Source of the DNA: a bacterium
GTDB taxonomy: Bacteria > Bdellovibrionota_C > UBA2361 > RFPC01
NCBI GenBank assembly: GCA_030428205.1
Contig: JAUIBK010000001.1
Span: forward strand, 124,001 to 188,000
DNA length: 64,000 nucleotides
Direction of reading: 5' to 3'
Part shown: one piece after another, positions 23,388 to 32,593 of the stretch
Position numbering within the stretch: position 1 is the first letter of the stretch
Layout: every line of letters begins with the position of its first letter
Notes under the pieces: model-generated
Told to the model about the DNA's origin: nothing
The model's input: the letters and a program-made list of their open reading frames with translations, nothing else
The model's database searches: none
Program-made: the position numbers and the translations under genes

Positions 23388-23538
23388 CTGTTCAATCCGG
23401 TAGGGGGAAGATCGGGGTTCCTATCATAGAAACGTAAATGGTCAGAGAATAAGTTAGATAGATTCCAATTCATTTCGGTAAAATCTCTAATGGCTTCCCC
23501 CTCATCTCGTCGATAAGATAAGAGCAAGGGCTCTCTCT

Positions 23539-25068
23539 ATGTCTTTTGATAGAACGTTACGACATTTAACAGAACAGACACCGCTGATAAAATCTCAGCA
23601 CTCTGAGAGCTTTGCTGCTCAAGCTCATGCTTTTGTCCGTCTCGGAGGCGCTTTTCCTGTATCTCGAAATCTTGTCAGCTGTGTTCGCTCTCGTCTTGCA
23701 GGACAAAATCTCACGGCCCCTTCTCTTTCTCAGCACCTGAGTATTTTCCCCGTGCTCTCAGCTCGTCTGTTAGCGTTATGTAATCAGACGTACTACATGC
23801 GAGGTCAAGAAGTCACAACTCTTGATGCTGGTATGAATCAGCTTGGTCTTTTGCGTATGGCCGATATTCTTGAAGAGCTTGGTGCATCGAATACATTTTC
23901 ATCAACATTTCATGGCCGAGCGATTGCGAGTGCGAGGTATCAAGAGACGATCATGACAAATATGTTAGCCATGCGGTTCTATAAGATTCTCTCACCAGTG
24001 AAGCAGACCGAGCATCTTAGTTCGCTGTTGTGTGGATTATCTTCTCTATCGCTCTTTGCCCTCAGTTATCTTCGGCCGGAGATTTATTCCTCCCTTATAC
24101 TTGATAACTTTGCCAAGGAGCATGGTCGTTTCGATCGGACATTTAAGCGAGTCTTTCGCTCTGCAGCGGCACGCTTTTCGGGTAATCTTATGGATGAGAT
24201 GAGTATTCCTCGAATTCTATCTGATCGTGTGTCGTTGCTTGAAATTGCTCCTTGGAACCGGAGGACATGGGCCGGAGCAGCTGAAGCTGAGATTCGCTTC
24301 GCTGTTATCTCAGCGTATCTTGCTCAACGCGCAGTGAGAGAGATTTATCGTTTCCGTGGTAGCCACTATCTTACAAAGCTTCTTAAGGATTTTGAAAATC
24401 GTACGAGGACTCATCATAAGAAATTTCAAGAGTGCCTTTCAGGTCTTTCCGATCAATTTTTAGATGCAGTAGAAGATGTCGGCCTTGTTCCTCTTCGTAT
24501 TCCTGAGTATCTCAGAGTATATGACGATTTGATCCTTGATGATGGAAAACAGGCAGTCTCTCGTAAGTCATATACGTTAGCCGATCGTCTTAATAGCTCG
24601 CTCATTGAACTCAAGGCCTGCATAAACACAGAGATTGATGAAGAAGGGGTATCACGCCTGCCTCAGGCGGTGCACAGTACTACGCTAGCGCTTTTACGAG
24701 CCTTTCAGTTTGATCGAGTTGTTTTATTCGCCCACGATAGAGAAGAGGGTATTCTTCGCCCGGTATTTTGGTCGGGAAGAGAGCCATTAGAAATAGAAGA
24801 TTTTAAAAGAGAGCTTGAGAGTTTTCCCGAAAATCAGCCAGATAGCGTTGCTTTTTTTCACCGTAAGACAGTTTTTCACGGAGATCCGCTCTTTGGAGAT
24901 GACTGGCCGTTTGTTGCATTTCCCATCATCTGGGATCATGAGGTCGAGGCTGTTTTCTATGCTGACAGAAAACAAACAAAAGATGCCCATCCACTGAGTA
25001 CTGAGGAGCAGGTTTCTCTGATTGCATTAGGGGAAATTTGGCAACATACGCCTACGGATTTTAGATAG
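23539..25068 (+). CDS. HDOD-domain protein with C-terminal GAF-like domain
   Basis: The 509-residue product carries an HDOD-like core at about residues 50-260: LSIFPVLSARLLALCNQTYYM, TTLDAGMNQLGLLRMADIL and a helical region through FAKEHGRFDRTFKRVF. HDOD domains are degenerate relatives of HD phosphohydrolases with signalling roles. From about residue 390 the pattern (LLRAFQFDRVVLFAHDREEG, VAFPIIWDHEVEAVFYADR) fits a GAF sensor domain. Thus it is probably a cytoplasmic signalling protein. The gene stands alone, downstream of the CCATT-type hairpin. Its proximity to flagellins makes a motility link possible but this is only positional inference. Confidence 0.75.
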   Translation: MSFDRTLRHLTEQTPLIKSQHSESFAAQAHAFVRLGGAFPVSRNLVSCVRSRLAGQNLTAPSLSQHLSIFPVLSARLLALCNQTYYMRGQEVTTLDAGMNQLGLLRMADILEELGASNTFSSTFHGRAIASARYQETIMTNMLAMRFYKILSPVKQTEHLSSLLCGLSSLSLFALSYLRPEIYSSLILDNFAKEHGRFDRTFKRVFRSAAARFSGNLMDEMSIPRILSDRVSLLEIAPWNRRTWAGAAEAEIRFAVISAYLAQRAVREIYRFRGSHYLTKLLKDFENRTRTHHKKFQECLSGLSDQFLDAVEDVGLVPLRIPEYLRVYDDLILDDGKQAVSRKSYTLADRLNSSLIELKACINTEIDEEGVSRLPQAVHSTTLALLRAFQFDRVVLFAHDREEGILRPVFWSGREPLEIEDFKRELESFPENQPDSVAFFHRKTVFHGDPLFGDDWPFVAFPIIWDHEVEAVFYADRKQTKDAHPLSTEEQVSLIALGEIWQHTPTDFR

Positions 25069-25089
25069 TCAAAGGCTATCTCTCTTCAT

Positions 25090-25182
25090 CTTGACCTTTG
25101 ACTTGGCCTTGACCTGAAATGGATGGAGGGGGGCTCTGAAAAGGATAGATCTTTACAGATGAAGATGAAGTCAAAGGTCAAG
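25090..25182. repeat. Hexamer-built inverted repeat
   Basis: CTTGACCTTTGACTT (25090-25104) is the exact reverse complement of AAGTCAAAGGTCAAG (25168-25182). The left arm continues as CTTGGC CTTGAC CTG, a degenerate hexamer series. Flanking TCTCTCT/AGAGAGA can extend the stem. It follows the HDOD gene. Confidence 0.75.
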
Positions 25183-25235
25183 AGAGAGAAGCCCAAGGGG
25201 CTCGCTGGTCCCCGAGATTATCATTTAGTCGCGAC

Positions 25236-25268
25236 GAGGAGCTAAATATGCTATACCCTTCTGCGTGA
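25236..25268 (+). promoter_or_regulatory. Possible 6-codon leader peptide with its ribosome site
   Basis: GAGGAG (25236-25241) is well spaced for an ATG at 25248, which opens a minimal frame encoding MLYPSA and stopping at 25266-25268. That TGA overlaps the GTG start of the transglycosylase gene. The downstream gene has no ribosome site of its own, so coupled re-initiation is plausible. Confidence 0.4.
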
Positions 25269-25861
25269 AATACGTCTTTTTCCTCATCCTCTGTCTTCTC
25301 CTGGCCTCTCCGGTCCAGGCTGGCCCGATCTATGTTTACACGGATGACACTGGTGCTATCCGCTTTACAAGCAAGCCACCACCAAAAGGTGTCACCGCAA
25401 AAGTTTTTAGTGCAAAGAAGCCAAAATACTCACTCTTTCGTCGTGGAAGAAAGCAGAAACTCTTTCATAAAAAATATCAATCAATTATCAAGAAAGTTTC
25501 TCAGCGTTACCAAGTCAGCGAGCCGCTTATTCGGGCTGTTATTCATACAGAATCTGCGTTTAATCCCAGAGCCGTTTCTCCCAAGGGGGCGAGAGGATTG
25601 ATGCAGATTATGCCTTTTCATGATAAGAATCTGGGAATAGAGGATCCGTTTGAGCCGGCTCAAAATATTGAAGCAGGAGTGCGGCTTCTTGCTGAGTTGG
25701 GAAAGCGGTATCGAAACAATCTCAGTCTTGTGCTTGCTGCGTACAATGCTGGCGAGGAGGCCGTGTCTCGTTATGGAGGAGTTCCTCCCTACAAAGAAAC
25801 CCAACACTATGTAAAGCGGGTGCTACGTTTGAGAAATGAATACCGAAGTGTGTCGAGTTGA
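25265..25861 (+). CDS. Lytic transglycosylase (SLT domain) with N-terminal DUF4124
   Basis: The enzyme cleaves peptidoglycan glycan strands. The 198-residue product has a signal peptide (KYVFFLILCLLLASPVQA) and is therefore periplasmic. DUF4124-like beta residues follow (IYVYTDDTGAIRFTSKPP). The SLT domain then has RAVIHTESAFNPRAVSPKGA with the catalytic Glu in TESAF, GLMQIMPFH, AGVRLLAEL and LAAYNAGEEAV. This is the standard Slt70-like arrangement in a small enzyme. The start is a GTG without its own ribosome site; see the leader peptide entry. It is followed directly by pgsA with a one-base gap between stop and ATG. Confidence 0.9.
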   Translation: MKYVFFLILCLLLASPVQAGPIYVYTDDTGAIRFTSKPPPKGVTAKVFSAKKPKYSLFRRGRKQKLFHKKYQSIIKKVSQRYQVSEPLIRAVIHTESAFNPRAVSPKGARGLMQIMPFHDKNLGIEDPFEPAQNIEAGVRLLAELGKRYRNNLSLVLAAYNAGEEAVSRYGGVPPYKETQHYVKRVLRLRNEYRSVSS

Positions 25862-25862
25862 A

Positions 25863-26462
25863 ATGACAAGCAAGAAGAGTCGATTACCAAATGTTCTTAC
25901 TGTGCTGCGGCTCTTGCTGGTGCCGTTGTTCATGGTGCTGATGACAAACCCCACAGAGCAGATGGTGTATGCTGCGACCGTTGTTTTCATTCTTGCCGCG
26001 GTGACTGATTATATTGATGGCTGGCTTGCTCGTAGAATGAATGCGGTCACCGATCTCGGAAAGCTGCTGGATCCCCTTGCTGACAAGATACTTGTTATGA
26101 CAGCACTTGTGATGCTCGTTGCTCAACGCTCAGATATCGATGGGTTGCCGTGGGTCCCCGCTTGGATGGTTGTACTTGTCCTTGCGCGTGAGATTTGGGT
26201 AACAGGTGTCCGAGGAGTTGCAGCCTCGAAAGGCGTGGTGCTCGCTGCCAGTCACTCTGGAAAAGTTAAAAGTGGTTTACAGATGGTGGCCGTCGTCTTT
26301 TTGCTCCTTCATGAAGCTTACGCTTTTGATATTGGCCAAACTCGAATAACCTGTGAGCAGCTAGGCTTAAACTTCTTACTCGTTTCTCTTATTATCTCTT
26401 ACTGGAGTGCGGTGGAGTATACAACTCAGACGTTCTTTGATGATGAAGAAACTCTAAGTTAG
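25863..26462 (+). CDS. pgsA: CDP-diacylglycerol-glycerol-3-phosphate 3-phosphatidyltransferase
   Basis: PgsA makes phosphatidylglycerophosphate, the committed step toward phosphatidylglycerol and cardiolipin, in the inner membrane. The product has the CDP-alcohol phosphotransferase motif DYIDGWLARRMNAVTDLGKL followed by LDPLADK, with all Asp and Gly positions intact. It starts with LPNVLTVLRLLLVPLF typical of PgsA and has further hydrophobic segments (WMVVLVLAREIWV). An ATG at 25836 within the preceding gene is in frame, but the one at 25863 gives the standard N-terminus and avoids overlap. The gene is 199 residues long, near the family norm. It converges on pepN with an 8-base gap. Confidence 0.93.
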   Translation: MTSKKSRLPNVLTVLRLLLVPLFMVLMTNPTEQMVYAATVVFILAAVTDYIDGWLARRMNAVTDLGKLLDPLADKILVMTALVMLVAQRSDIDGLPWVPAWMVVLVLAREIWVTGVRGVAASKGVVLAASHSGKVKSGLQMVAVVFLLLHEAYAFDIGQTRITCEQLGLNFLLVSLIISYWSAVEYTTQTFFDDEETLS

Positions 26463-26470
26463 TACTTCTC

Positions 26471-29209
26471 TTATTCGTTATCCGTGCTGAGTATTTTTTG
26501 TACGCTCGATTGCACGGTTGCTGATATTCCTTCGGTTTCATCAATCCGCTCAAGGGCGCTCTTCATGTGCTTTCGCTGTTCAGCTGTGAGTTGACCGTAC
26601 GTTTTGAACACACGTACAAGCATCCCAGCAACTTGTTCGTTGGCTTGATCGATCTCGATGACTTTATCTGCAATATACTCATATCCTTGTCCACTTGGAT
26701 CGTGGAACTGTGCATGGTTTGCAGCAAAAGCGAGGTAGAGGGATTTCAGAGAATTTGGATTATCTACGGATGTATGTGCTTCAAGAGAACGCATCTGGCC
26801 AATGGCGTCCTCTCGTAATCCTCGTGCTTGAGCCATAAGCCACTTGTTCATAACGAGAGAGTTGTCGTTCCATTGCTCGTAAAAGGATTCTATCGCGGAG
26901 CCTCTTTCTTCACTACTTCCTCGACAGAGTGCTGCCAGGGCACTGAGTTGATCGGTCATGTTAGTTGCTTTGATCTGAGAAGCGGCCGCGGAGAGGACAT
27001 CTTCTTCTTCAAGGAGAGAAAGATGACTCATGAGGGTGTTTTTCAGTCGACGCTGACCAAGCGAGAGTAGATCTCGCTTGTACTCTTCACCAGAAAGTTC
27101 TTGCTCTAGCCTCTGATAGGTCTCAAGCATGGCATTTTTTTGAGTAGAAGCAAGCTGTCGCAAGAATGATTCTCTTGCTTGAGCAAGAAGGCAGAAGTCA
27201 ACGGGATCATAGTCGAGAGCAAGAGTTTCTACTGAGGGTGGCGTGAGGATCTCTGCGACAAGTGCGGGGTCAAGCGCTGAGTCTTCTAGCATGTGCCCAA
27301 AGGCATGGAGCGCTTCTGGAGTAACAGAGCTACTTCCAGAAACAAGCTTCTGAATTTCACGTGTCATAAGCTGTTGTCCAGCATCAAAACGCGCAAATGA
27401 ATCACTGTCGTGTTTTAAGAGGAAGTGAAGCTCCTCGTCGGAATAATCGTAATGCACCAGAACTGGTGCTGAAAAATTTCTCAAAAGAGAAGGAGTTGGT
27501 TCTTCAGCGACGCCGTGAAAGGTAAATGTTTGAGATTCCTCCGTAAGATCAAGTATGACGCTGCTTTGAGAAGGCTCATCAATTACGCGCCCTTCTACAG
27601 TATATCCTTGGATATCAGCACCGTCTTGTCCCATGAGCCCAACGCGGAGTGGAATACGGAAAGGCTCTTTTGAATTACTCGGTTGTCCCGGCGTATCAGG
27701 ACACTTTTGCTCAACGGTCAAACGATATGTTTGTTCATCAGCATCGTAGTGAGACGATACAGTGAGTGTAGGGGTTCCCGCCTGTGTAAACCACCGGAAA
27801 AATTGCTCTGAGAGCTGTGTGCCATTTGCATCATCCATGGCACGTGTAAAATCTTCCATAGTGACGGCCTGGCCATCGTGGCGCTCAAAGTAGAGATCCA
27901 TTCCTTTTCGAAAGCCTTTTTCACCAACATAGGTATGCATCATATCGTAGAGCCGTGCACCCTTGCGATAAACGGTGGGAGTGTAGAGATTGTTCGGAGA
28001 TTGAAATGTCTCTGGGCGCACAGGGTGTGCGAGTCCTCCAGCATCTTCAGCAAATTGAATCTCACGCATGTATCGTACATCTGTGATTCGCTTTTCAGCG
28101 GCTGAATACATGTCGGCCGTGTACGTTTGATCGCGGTAAACCGTAAGGCCCTCTTTGAGGCAGAGGTTAAACCAGTTAGCGCATGTTACCCGGTTTCCAG
28201 TCCAGTTATGAAAATACTCGTGGGCCATAATAGCTTCAGAGCGCATAAATTCATCATCTGTAGCTGTCGCGGGATCCACGAGAACAGCGGCAGAGTTGAA
28301 AATCATAAGCCCCTTGTTCTCCATTGCGCCCATATTAAAGGCTTCAACAGCAACGACGTTCATCACATCAAGGTCATACTCGAGGCCGTATTTTTGCTCG
28401 TCCCAACGCATCGATTTTTTCAGTGCTTCAATGCCGTGTTTACAAAGATGACCATTTCCAGGATCAACATAGAAACGAAGAGCTACTTCACGGCCACTTT
28501 GCGTTGTAAAAGAGTCTTCTACGAGCTCAAGGTCTCCAGCTACAAGGGCGAAGAGGTAGGTTGGTTTGGCGTGGGGATCTGTAAAGGTAATGGCACGTTT
28601 ACCGTTTGAGAGTTGCGTTTCTTCAGATTGGTTGCCATTGGAGAGCAGAACAGGAAACTGCTGCTTGTCGGCGTGTAGAGTAACGGAGTAACGACTCATC
28701 ACATCAGGTCGATCGGCAAAGTAGGTAAACTGGCGAAACCCCTCTGACTCCATTTGAGTTGTCAGGACACCGTCAGAAACATAAAGGCCCGATGCTGATT
28801 TGTTCTTACGAGGAGAGCACTGTGTTTCAAGTTCAAGGGTGAACACAGCTGGTGGCTCATGGATGGTGAGCGTAGAGTCATCAACATCATACTCGTCTGG
28901 AGTAAGTTCTTGGCCGTTGATGTGAATGGATACGAGCTCGAGGCCTTTTCCATCGAGCACGAGAGGCTCATACTCAGCTGTTGAGCTCTCACTGTTTCTT
29001 GTAACAGTCAGTTGCGAACGTACCGTGGTGCAATCGAGATCAAGATCGACTGTTAGGGAGGTATTCGGGATGAGGTAAGGGGGGCGTGAGTAGTCTTGAA
29101 GTTTGAAAATTTTTGGTGATGCAGCCATGCCAGTTGTTGTCTCTTGTTGTTGTGTTTTGGGCGTTGATGATGGTTGAGGCGTACTACTAGCCTCCATGCG
29201 ATCAGACAT
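26471..29209 (-). CDS. pepN: Aminopeptidase N (M1 family)
   Basis: This zinc metallopeptidase removes N-terminal residues from peptides in the cytoplasm. The 912-residue product is of the E. coli PepN type, with the exopeptidase motif GAMENKG and the zinc motif HEYFHNWTGNRVTC. The distant Glu is in LKEGLTVYRD. The DUF3458 beta-sandwich and the C-terminal helical domain follow. Its N-terminus has about 25 extra residues rich in Ser, Thr, Pro and Gln before AASPKIFKLQDYSRPPY, where E. coli PepN begins. AGGGGAATAGT before the first ATG supports the longer start. Monocistronic by position. Confidence 0.95.
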   Translation of the reverse strand: MSDRMEASSTPQPSSTPKTQQQETTTGMAASPKIFKLQDYSRPPYLIPNTSLTVDLDLDCTTVRSQLTVTRNSESSTAEYEPLVLDGKGLELVSIHINGQELTPDEYDVDDSTLTIHEPPAVFTLELETQCSPRKNKSASGLYVSDGVLTTQMESEGFRQFTYFADRPDVMSRYSVTLHADKQQFPVLLSNGNQSEETQLSNGKRAITFTDPHAKPTYLFALVAGDLELVEDSFTTQSGREVALRFYVDPGNGHLCKHGIEALKKSMRWDEQKYGLEYDLDVMNVVAVEAFNMGAMENKGLMIFNSAAVLVDPATATDDEFMRSEAIMAHEYFHNWTGNRVTCANWFNLCLKEGLTVYRDQTYTADMYSAAEKRITDVRYMREIQFAEDAGGLAHPVRPETFQSPNNLYTPTVYRKGARLYDMMHTYVGEKGFRKGMDLYFERHDGQAVTMEDFTRAMDDANGTQLSEQFFRWFTQAGTPTLTVSSHYDADEQTYRLTVEQKCPDTPGQPSNSKEPFRIPLRVGLMGQDGADIQGYTVEGRVIDEPSQSSVILDLTEESQTFTFHGVAEEPTPSLLRNFSAPVLVHYDYSDEELHFLLKHDSDSFARFDAGQQLMTREIQKLVSGSSSVTPEALHAFGHMLEDSALDPALVAEILTPPSVETLALDYDPVDFCLLAQARESFLRQLASTQKNAMLETYQRLEQELSGEEYKRDLLSLGQRRLKNTLMSHLSLLEEEDVLSAAASQIKATNMTDQLSALAALCRGSSEERGSAIESFYEQWNDNSLVMNKWLMAQARGLREDAIGQMRSLEAHTSVDNPNSLKSLYLAFAANHAQFHDPSGQGYEYIADKVIEIDQANEQVAGMLVRVFKTYGQLTAEQRKHMKSALERIDETEGISATVQSSVQKILSTDNE

Positions 29210-29293
29210 ACTATTCCCCTAGGTCAAATTCAGTCAAACAGTGTGTGAGTTTTGATCATCTGAGGAAAAAGTCAACGAAAATCGCTCTCCGTC

Positions 29294-31138
29294 TTATTCC
29301 CACTCAATTGTACCAGGAGGTTTCGTAGTAATATCGTACGCTAGTCCCACAATCCCAGGTAGTGCCAGGATCGATTCTGTGAGTTCAGCGAGGAGTGTTC
29401 CCGGCAAGTGAGAAGCAACTGCGGACATCGCCCGTTCTGTCTCAATAGGTCGGATGATACAAAACTCTCCTTCATTGCCGTCAACAGTAAGAGGAACGAT
29501 GACGGTGGGGCACTGCCAGACTTTCTGGTAGAGGTTGTGCCGTTTGAGTCCTTCCATCACGAAATTGTCGGCCTCGCGCAGAAGATCGAGGCGTTCTTTT
29601 GTAACGCTCCCTGCTCTTGGAGCAAATGATTGAGGCATCTGTGGTGCAAGGTTGCAGATACACCTGTTAATACCAGGTACCATTTTGTAAATAAGTCCTG
29701 CTGCTTTTTCGAGGTGTCTCCAATCAAGCTCTTTTGATCCGTCTAGGTGGTGTCCCTCGAGGAGCACCGGGTGTTCGTACGTTCGTAGATCGGCTTTCAC
29801 GCCGACTGATTTGAGAGGAAGAGCTGTTCCAGAAAACGGATAGTCTGCAAGCGCTTTGTCGATGCCGGTTTGGAGAGGATTGAGTTCTTCAGCAGGAATT
29901 GGTTCTCCATCTGAGCAGAGAAGTCGTACGCCGAGACCGGGTCCTGGAAATGGGTGTCTCCAAATCATCTCTTCTGGAATATCGAGAGAGAGACCAACGT
30001 TTCGTACTTCAGTTTTGTAAAGTTCGGCAAGAGGTTCCACGACTTTTCCAGCAGCAATCATCTCTTCGATGATCGGAACCCGGTTGTGGTGTGTTTTGAT
30101 CGTATCAGCTCGTTTGGTTCCACCCGTTTCTATCGTATCGGGATAAATCGTTCCCTGACCAAGAAGGTGTGTTTCCATGCCGAGCTTTCTTGCTTCTTTT
30201 TCGAAGACGTCAACAAAAGTTTTTCCAATGGCGTGTCGCTTTTCTTCGGGTTCGACGAGTCCACTGAGTGCCGAGAGAAAATCATCTGTTGCGTCAATGA
30301 AATGTAGATTTTCTCCGAGTCCCATTTTATGAAAACTCTCAAGTACTTGCTCGCTTTCATTTTTCCGCATCAAGCCGTTATCGACGTGAAGGAGGTGGAG
30401 TCTCTCAGGGCCGAGAGCTTCTCCAAGCACCCGCGCGGCCACCGTAGAATCAACCCCTCCAGAGGCAAGCAGAAAAACAGATTCATCCCCGACGAGTTTG
30501 CGGATTTTTTCAATTTCCTCATCAAGAAAATTTTCAAGAGTCCACGAAGGTTTGCAGCCACAAATTTCATAAGCAAAATTGCGAATCATTTCATCGCCGT
30601 GAATGGTGTCATCAACTTCTGGGTGATACTGAAAGCCGTATCGTTTGTGCTTGTCAGAAACGATAGCAGCATAGCGGTGTTTGTCCTCTCCTTGGTCGAG
30701 TGCGGTATACCCAAGTTCTTCAAAATCGGGCCCAAGAGAAGAAACGGTATCGTTGTGACTCATCCACACTTGTTCAACTTTACCGAGTCCTTTCATGAGA
30801 GGGTGATCGATAAGAATGTGAAGGTGAGCGCGCCCCCATTCCTGTTTGTCGTTTACAACTGTTCCACCATAATGTTTGGCGATCTCTTGATGGCCAAAGC
30901 AGAATCCGAGGATTGGAATATCGAGATCGTATATTGCTTTATTATACTCAGAGTCTTCCCCGTGTGAGGAGAGAGCAGGACTACCGGAGAGAATAATTCC
31001 TTTGCATGATGTAAACGCTTCAATAGGATCCTCAGGCTGGCGTATTTCGGCATGGATGTTTTGAAGCCGAAGCTTTGTTGCAATTAAATGAGCGTACTGC
31101 CCGCCGAAATCAACGACTGCGATAGTATCGTGTTGCAT
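29294..31138 (-). CDS. guaA: GMP synthase (glutamine-hydrolysing), long eukaryotic-like form
   Basis: GuaA amidates XMP to GMP. The product is 614 residues against about 525 in E. coli. The glutaminase domain has its nucleophile Cys80 in ILGFCFGHQEIA and the YHPEVDD His-Glu pair. The ATP-pyrophosphatase domain has LLASGGVDSTVAARVL and LLHVDNGLMRKNE. The extra length is in the C-terminal dimerisation domain: KSVGVKADLRTYEHPV, then INRCICNLAP, an inserted helical segment and a second dimerisation-like repeat ending YDITTKPPGTIEWE. That arrangement matches eukaryotic GMP synthetases, which end TSKPPGTTEWE. It is divergent from the TPR gene. No guaB nearby. Confidence 0.95.
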   Translation of the reverse strand: MQHDTIAVVDFGGQYAHLIATKLRLQNIHAEIRQPEDPIEAFTSCKGIILSGSPALSSHGEDSEYNKAIYDLDIPILGFCFGHQEIAKHYGGTVVNDKQEWGRAHLHILIDHPLMKGLGKVEQVWMSHNDTVSSLGPDFEELGYTALDQGEDKHRYAAIVSDKHKRYGFQYHPEVDDTIHGDEMIRNFAYEICGCKPSWTLENFLDEEIEKIRKLVGDESVFLLASGGVDSTVAARVLGEALGPERLHLLHVDNGLMRKNESEQVLESFHKMGLGENLHFIDATDDFLSALSGLVEPEEKRHAIGKTFVDVFEKEARKLGMETHLLGQGTIYPDTIETGGTKRADTIKTHHNRVPIIEEMIAAGKVVEPLAELYKTEVRNVGLSLDIPEEMIWRHPFPGPGLGVRLLCSDGEPIPAEELNPLQTGIDKALADYPFSGTALPLKSVGVKADLRTYEHPVLLEGHHLDGSKELDWRHLEKAAGLIYKMVPGINRCICNLAPQMPQSFAPRAGSVTKERLDLLREADNFVMEGLKRHNLYQKVWQCPTVIVPLTVDGNEGEFCIIRPIETERAMSAVASHLPGTLLAELTESILALPGIVGLAYDITTKPPGTIEWE

Positions 31139-31298
31139 TATTTGGGGTTCCTGAGAAGGTACAGAGATGGACTTCTTCTATCATATTCGAATGTGGAGGT
31201 TCAAGCTTTTGGAGGGAGGAAGAGCTTTGCTGTTTCCCCTTTACTTTCCTCCACTTCTTGACGACTTTGATAAGGGACTATTTTAATATCTCTTTTGT

Positions 31299-32567
31299 AT
31301 GTTTGAAGATCTCCCCAGACTGACTAGAGAACAGCTGAACGAGCTCAGAGGTGATGCTCCATTGCTCCTCAGTAGAGCGTTAACCATTCTTGAGGGATTT
31401 GAGGCTGCACCTACTACTCAGCGAGATGCGAAACGTTCCATCGAATCTCTTATTCGGGCAAACAAGTCCGCAAAAGCTCTCACATCCGGAGAAGTATTCG
31501 AGTATAAGCAACCAAAAGAGGTTGTGGCTCTTTTAGATAGCTGTCTCGATGTCCTAGAAGACACGTTTTCCTCTTTGGAGAATTTGCCCTCTCCGGTGCA
31601 GCTAGTAATGGCGCTTGATCAAGCTCAAAGCAGTGTAGAGCCTGCCTTTTGGGGAAGCGAAGATTATTGCCGACAAATCGTCAATACCCTTGTGCAGCGA
31701 TATACGAATGTTCAACAAGCTGTTTCCCGCTTTGAAGCTGGTGCCTTTTGCACAATAGAAGAAGTCCAAGCTGATGAGTCAGCACGACTTCTCGTAATGG
31801 AGCCAGATAATCCAGTTAATCACTTTCGACTGGGAGAAGCTCTCTATGCTAAGGGTGAACTCAGTGAGGCGCTCACGCATCTAAGAACAGCCTACCTCAA
31901 AGCCCCGAAAGCTCCACATCATGTCTACTTTCTTGCTCGATGCCATGCCGACCTGGGAAATTCGGAAGAGGCTTTGGCACTTGCCAAAGAAGCTGTGAAG
32001 CTTCCGATGAATATTAGTAATTCCCTTTGTTGGGAACTCCTGGGGGAAACATCGGAAGCTCTCGGGTTAAAACAAGAAGCTGTGGACGCCTACCTGCAGG
32101 GCACTCGCTGTGGATGGAGCAATATCTCGTGTGACCGAGCGCTGCAGCGTCTCGCTGCCTATCCTGAAATCCAGATCTCGCGGCCACCAAATTTTACGTG
32201 TCCTGATCATGATGAAAGGTTGGAGTATTATTCAAATGGGCATGATGCGAATTGTCGAGTGAGGATTTTTTCAAAGGAAAATGGTCAAACTGTAGTACTC
32301 GCAAGTCAGGATGACCTACAGACCGGGCAGTCCATTACCAACGCAGCTGAATTAATCGCGGAAGAGGTCGTCCGGAAGTTCAAGATTAAGCCCAAAGATC
32401 TTATTTGGCTTGAAGCATACCAGGAACAGGACAGAGCCTTGATACAAATGGTTCAATTTGAAGTTACCGAAGACGGGAAGTTCCGCGATCCAGTTTGGCA
32501 GCCTCTGAGCAATGCAGAGTTTGAATCACTAACTGGATATAGGCTTTCCTGGAAGGAAGAGAGGTAG
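31299..32567 (+). CDS. TPR-repeat protein of unknown role
   Basis: The 422-residue product has no signal peptide. The central part (about residues 160-290) carries tetratricopeptide-like repeats: PVNHFRLGEALYAKGELSEAL, HHVYFLARCHADLGNSEEAL and LGETSEALGLKQEAVDAYL (each quoted in part). The N-terminal third is helical without recognised motif. The C-terminal 130 residues (ISRPPNFTCPDHDERLEYY and SLTGYRLSWKEER) are globular and unrecognised. TPR repeats bind partner proteins. It is divergent from guaA with a 160-base gap. No ribosome site is obvious before the ATG. Confidence 0.75.
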   Translation: MFEDLPRLTREQLNELRGDAPLLLSRALTILEGFEAAPTTQRDAKRSIESLIRANKSAKALTSGEVFEYKQPKEVVALLDSCLDVLEDTFSSLENLPSPVQLVMALDQAQSSVEPAFWGSEDYCRQIVNTLVQRYTNVQQAVSRFEAGAFCTIEEVQADESARLLVMEPDNPVNHFRLGEALYAKGELSEALTHLRTAYLKAPKAPHHVYFLARCHADLGNSEEALALAKEAVKLPMNISNSLCWELLGETSEALGLKQEAVDAYLQGTRCGWSNISCDRALQRLAAYPEIQISRPPNFTCPDHDERLEYYSNGHDANCRVRIFSKENGQTVVLASQDDLQTGQSITNAAELIAEEVVRKFKIKPKDLIWLEAYQEQDRALIQMVQFEVTEDGKFRDPVWQPLSNAEFESLTGYRLSWKEER

Positions 32568-32593
32568 CTCTTCACTGTACAGGCAAGGTTTGC

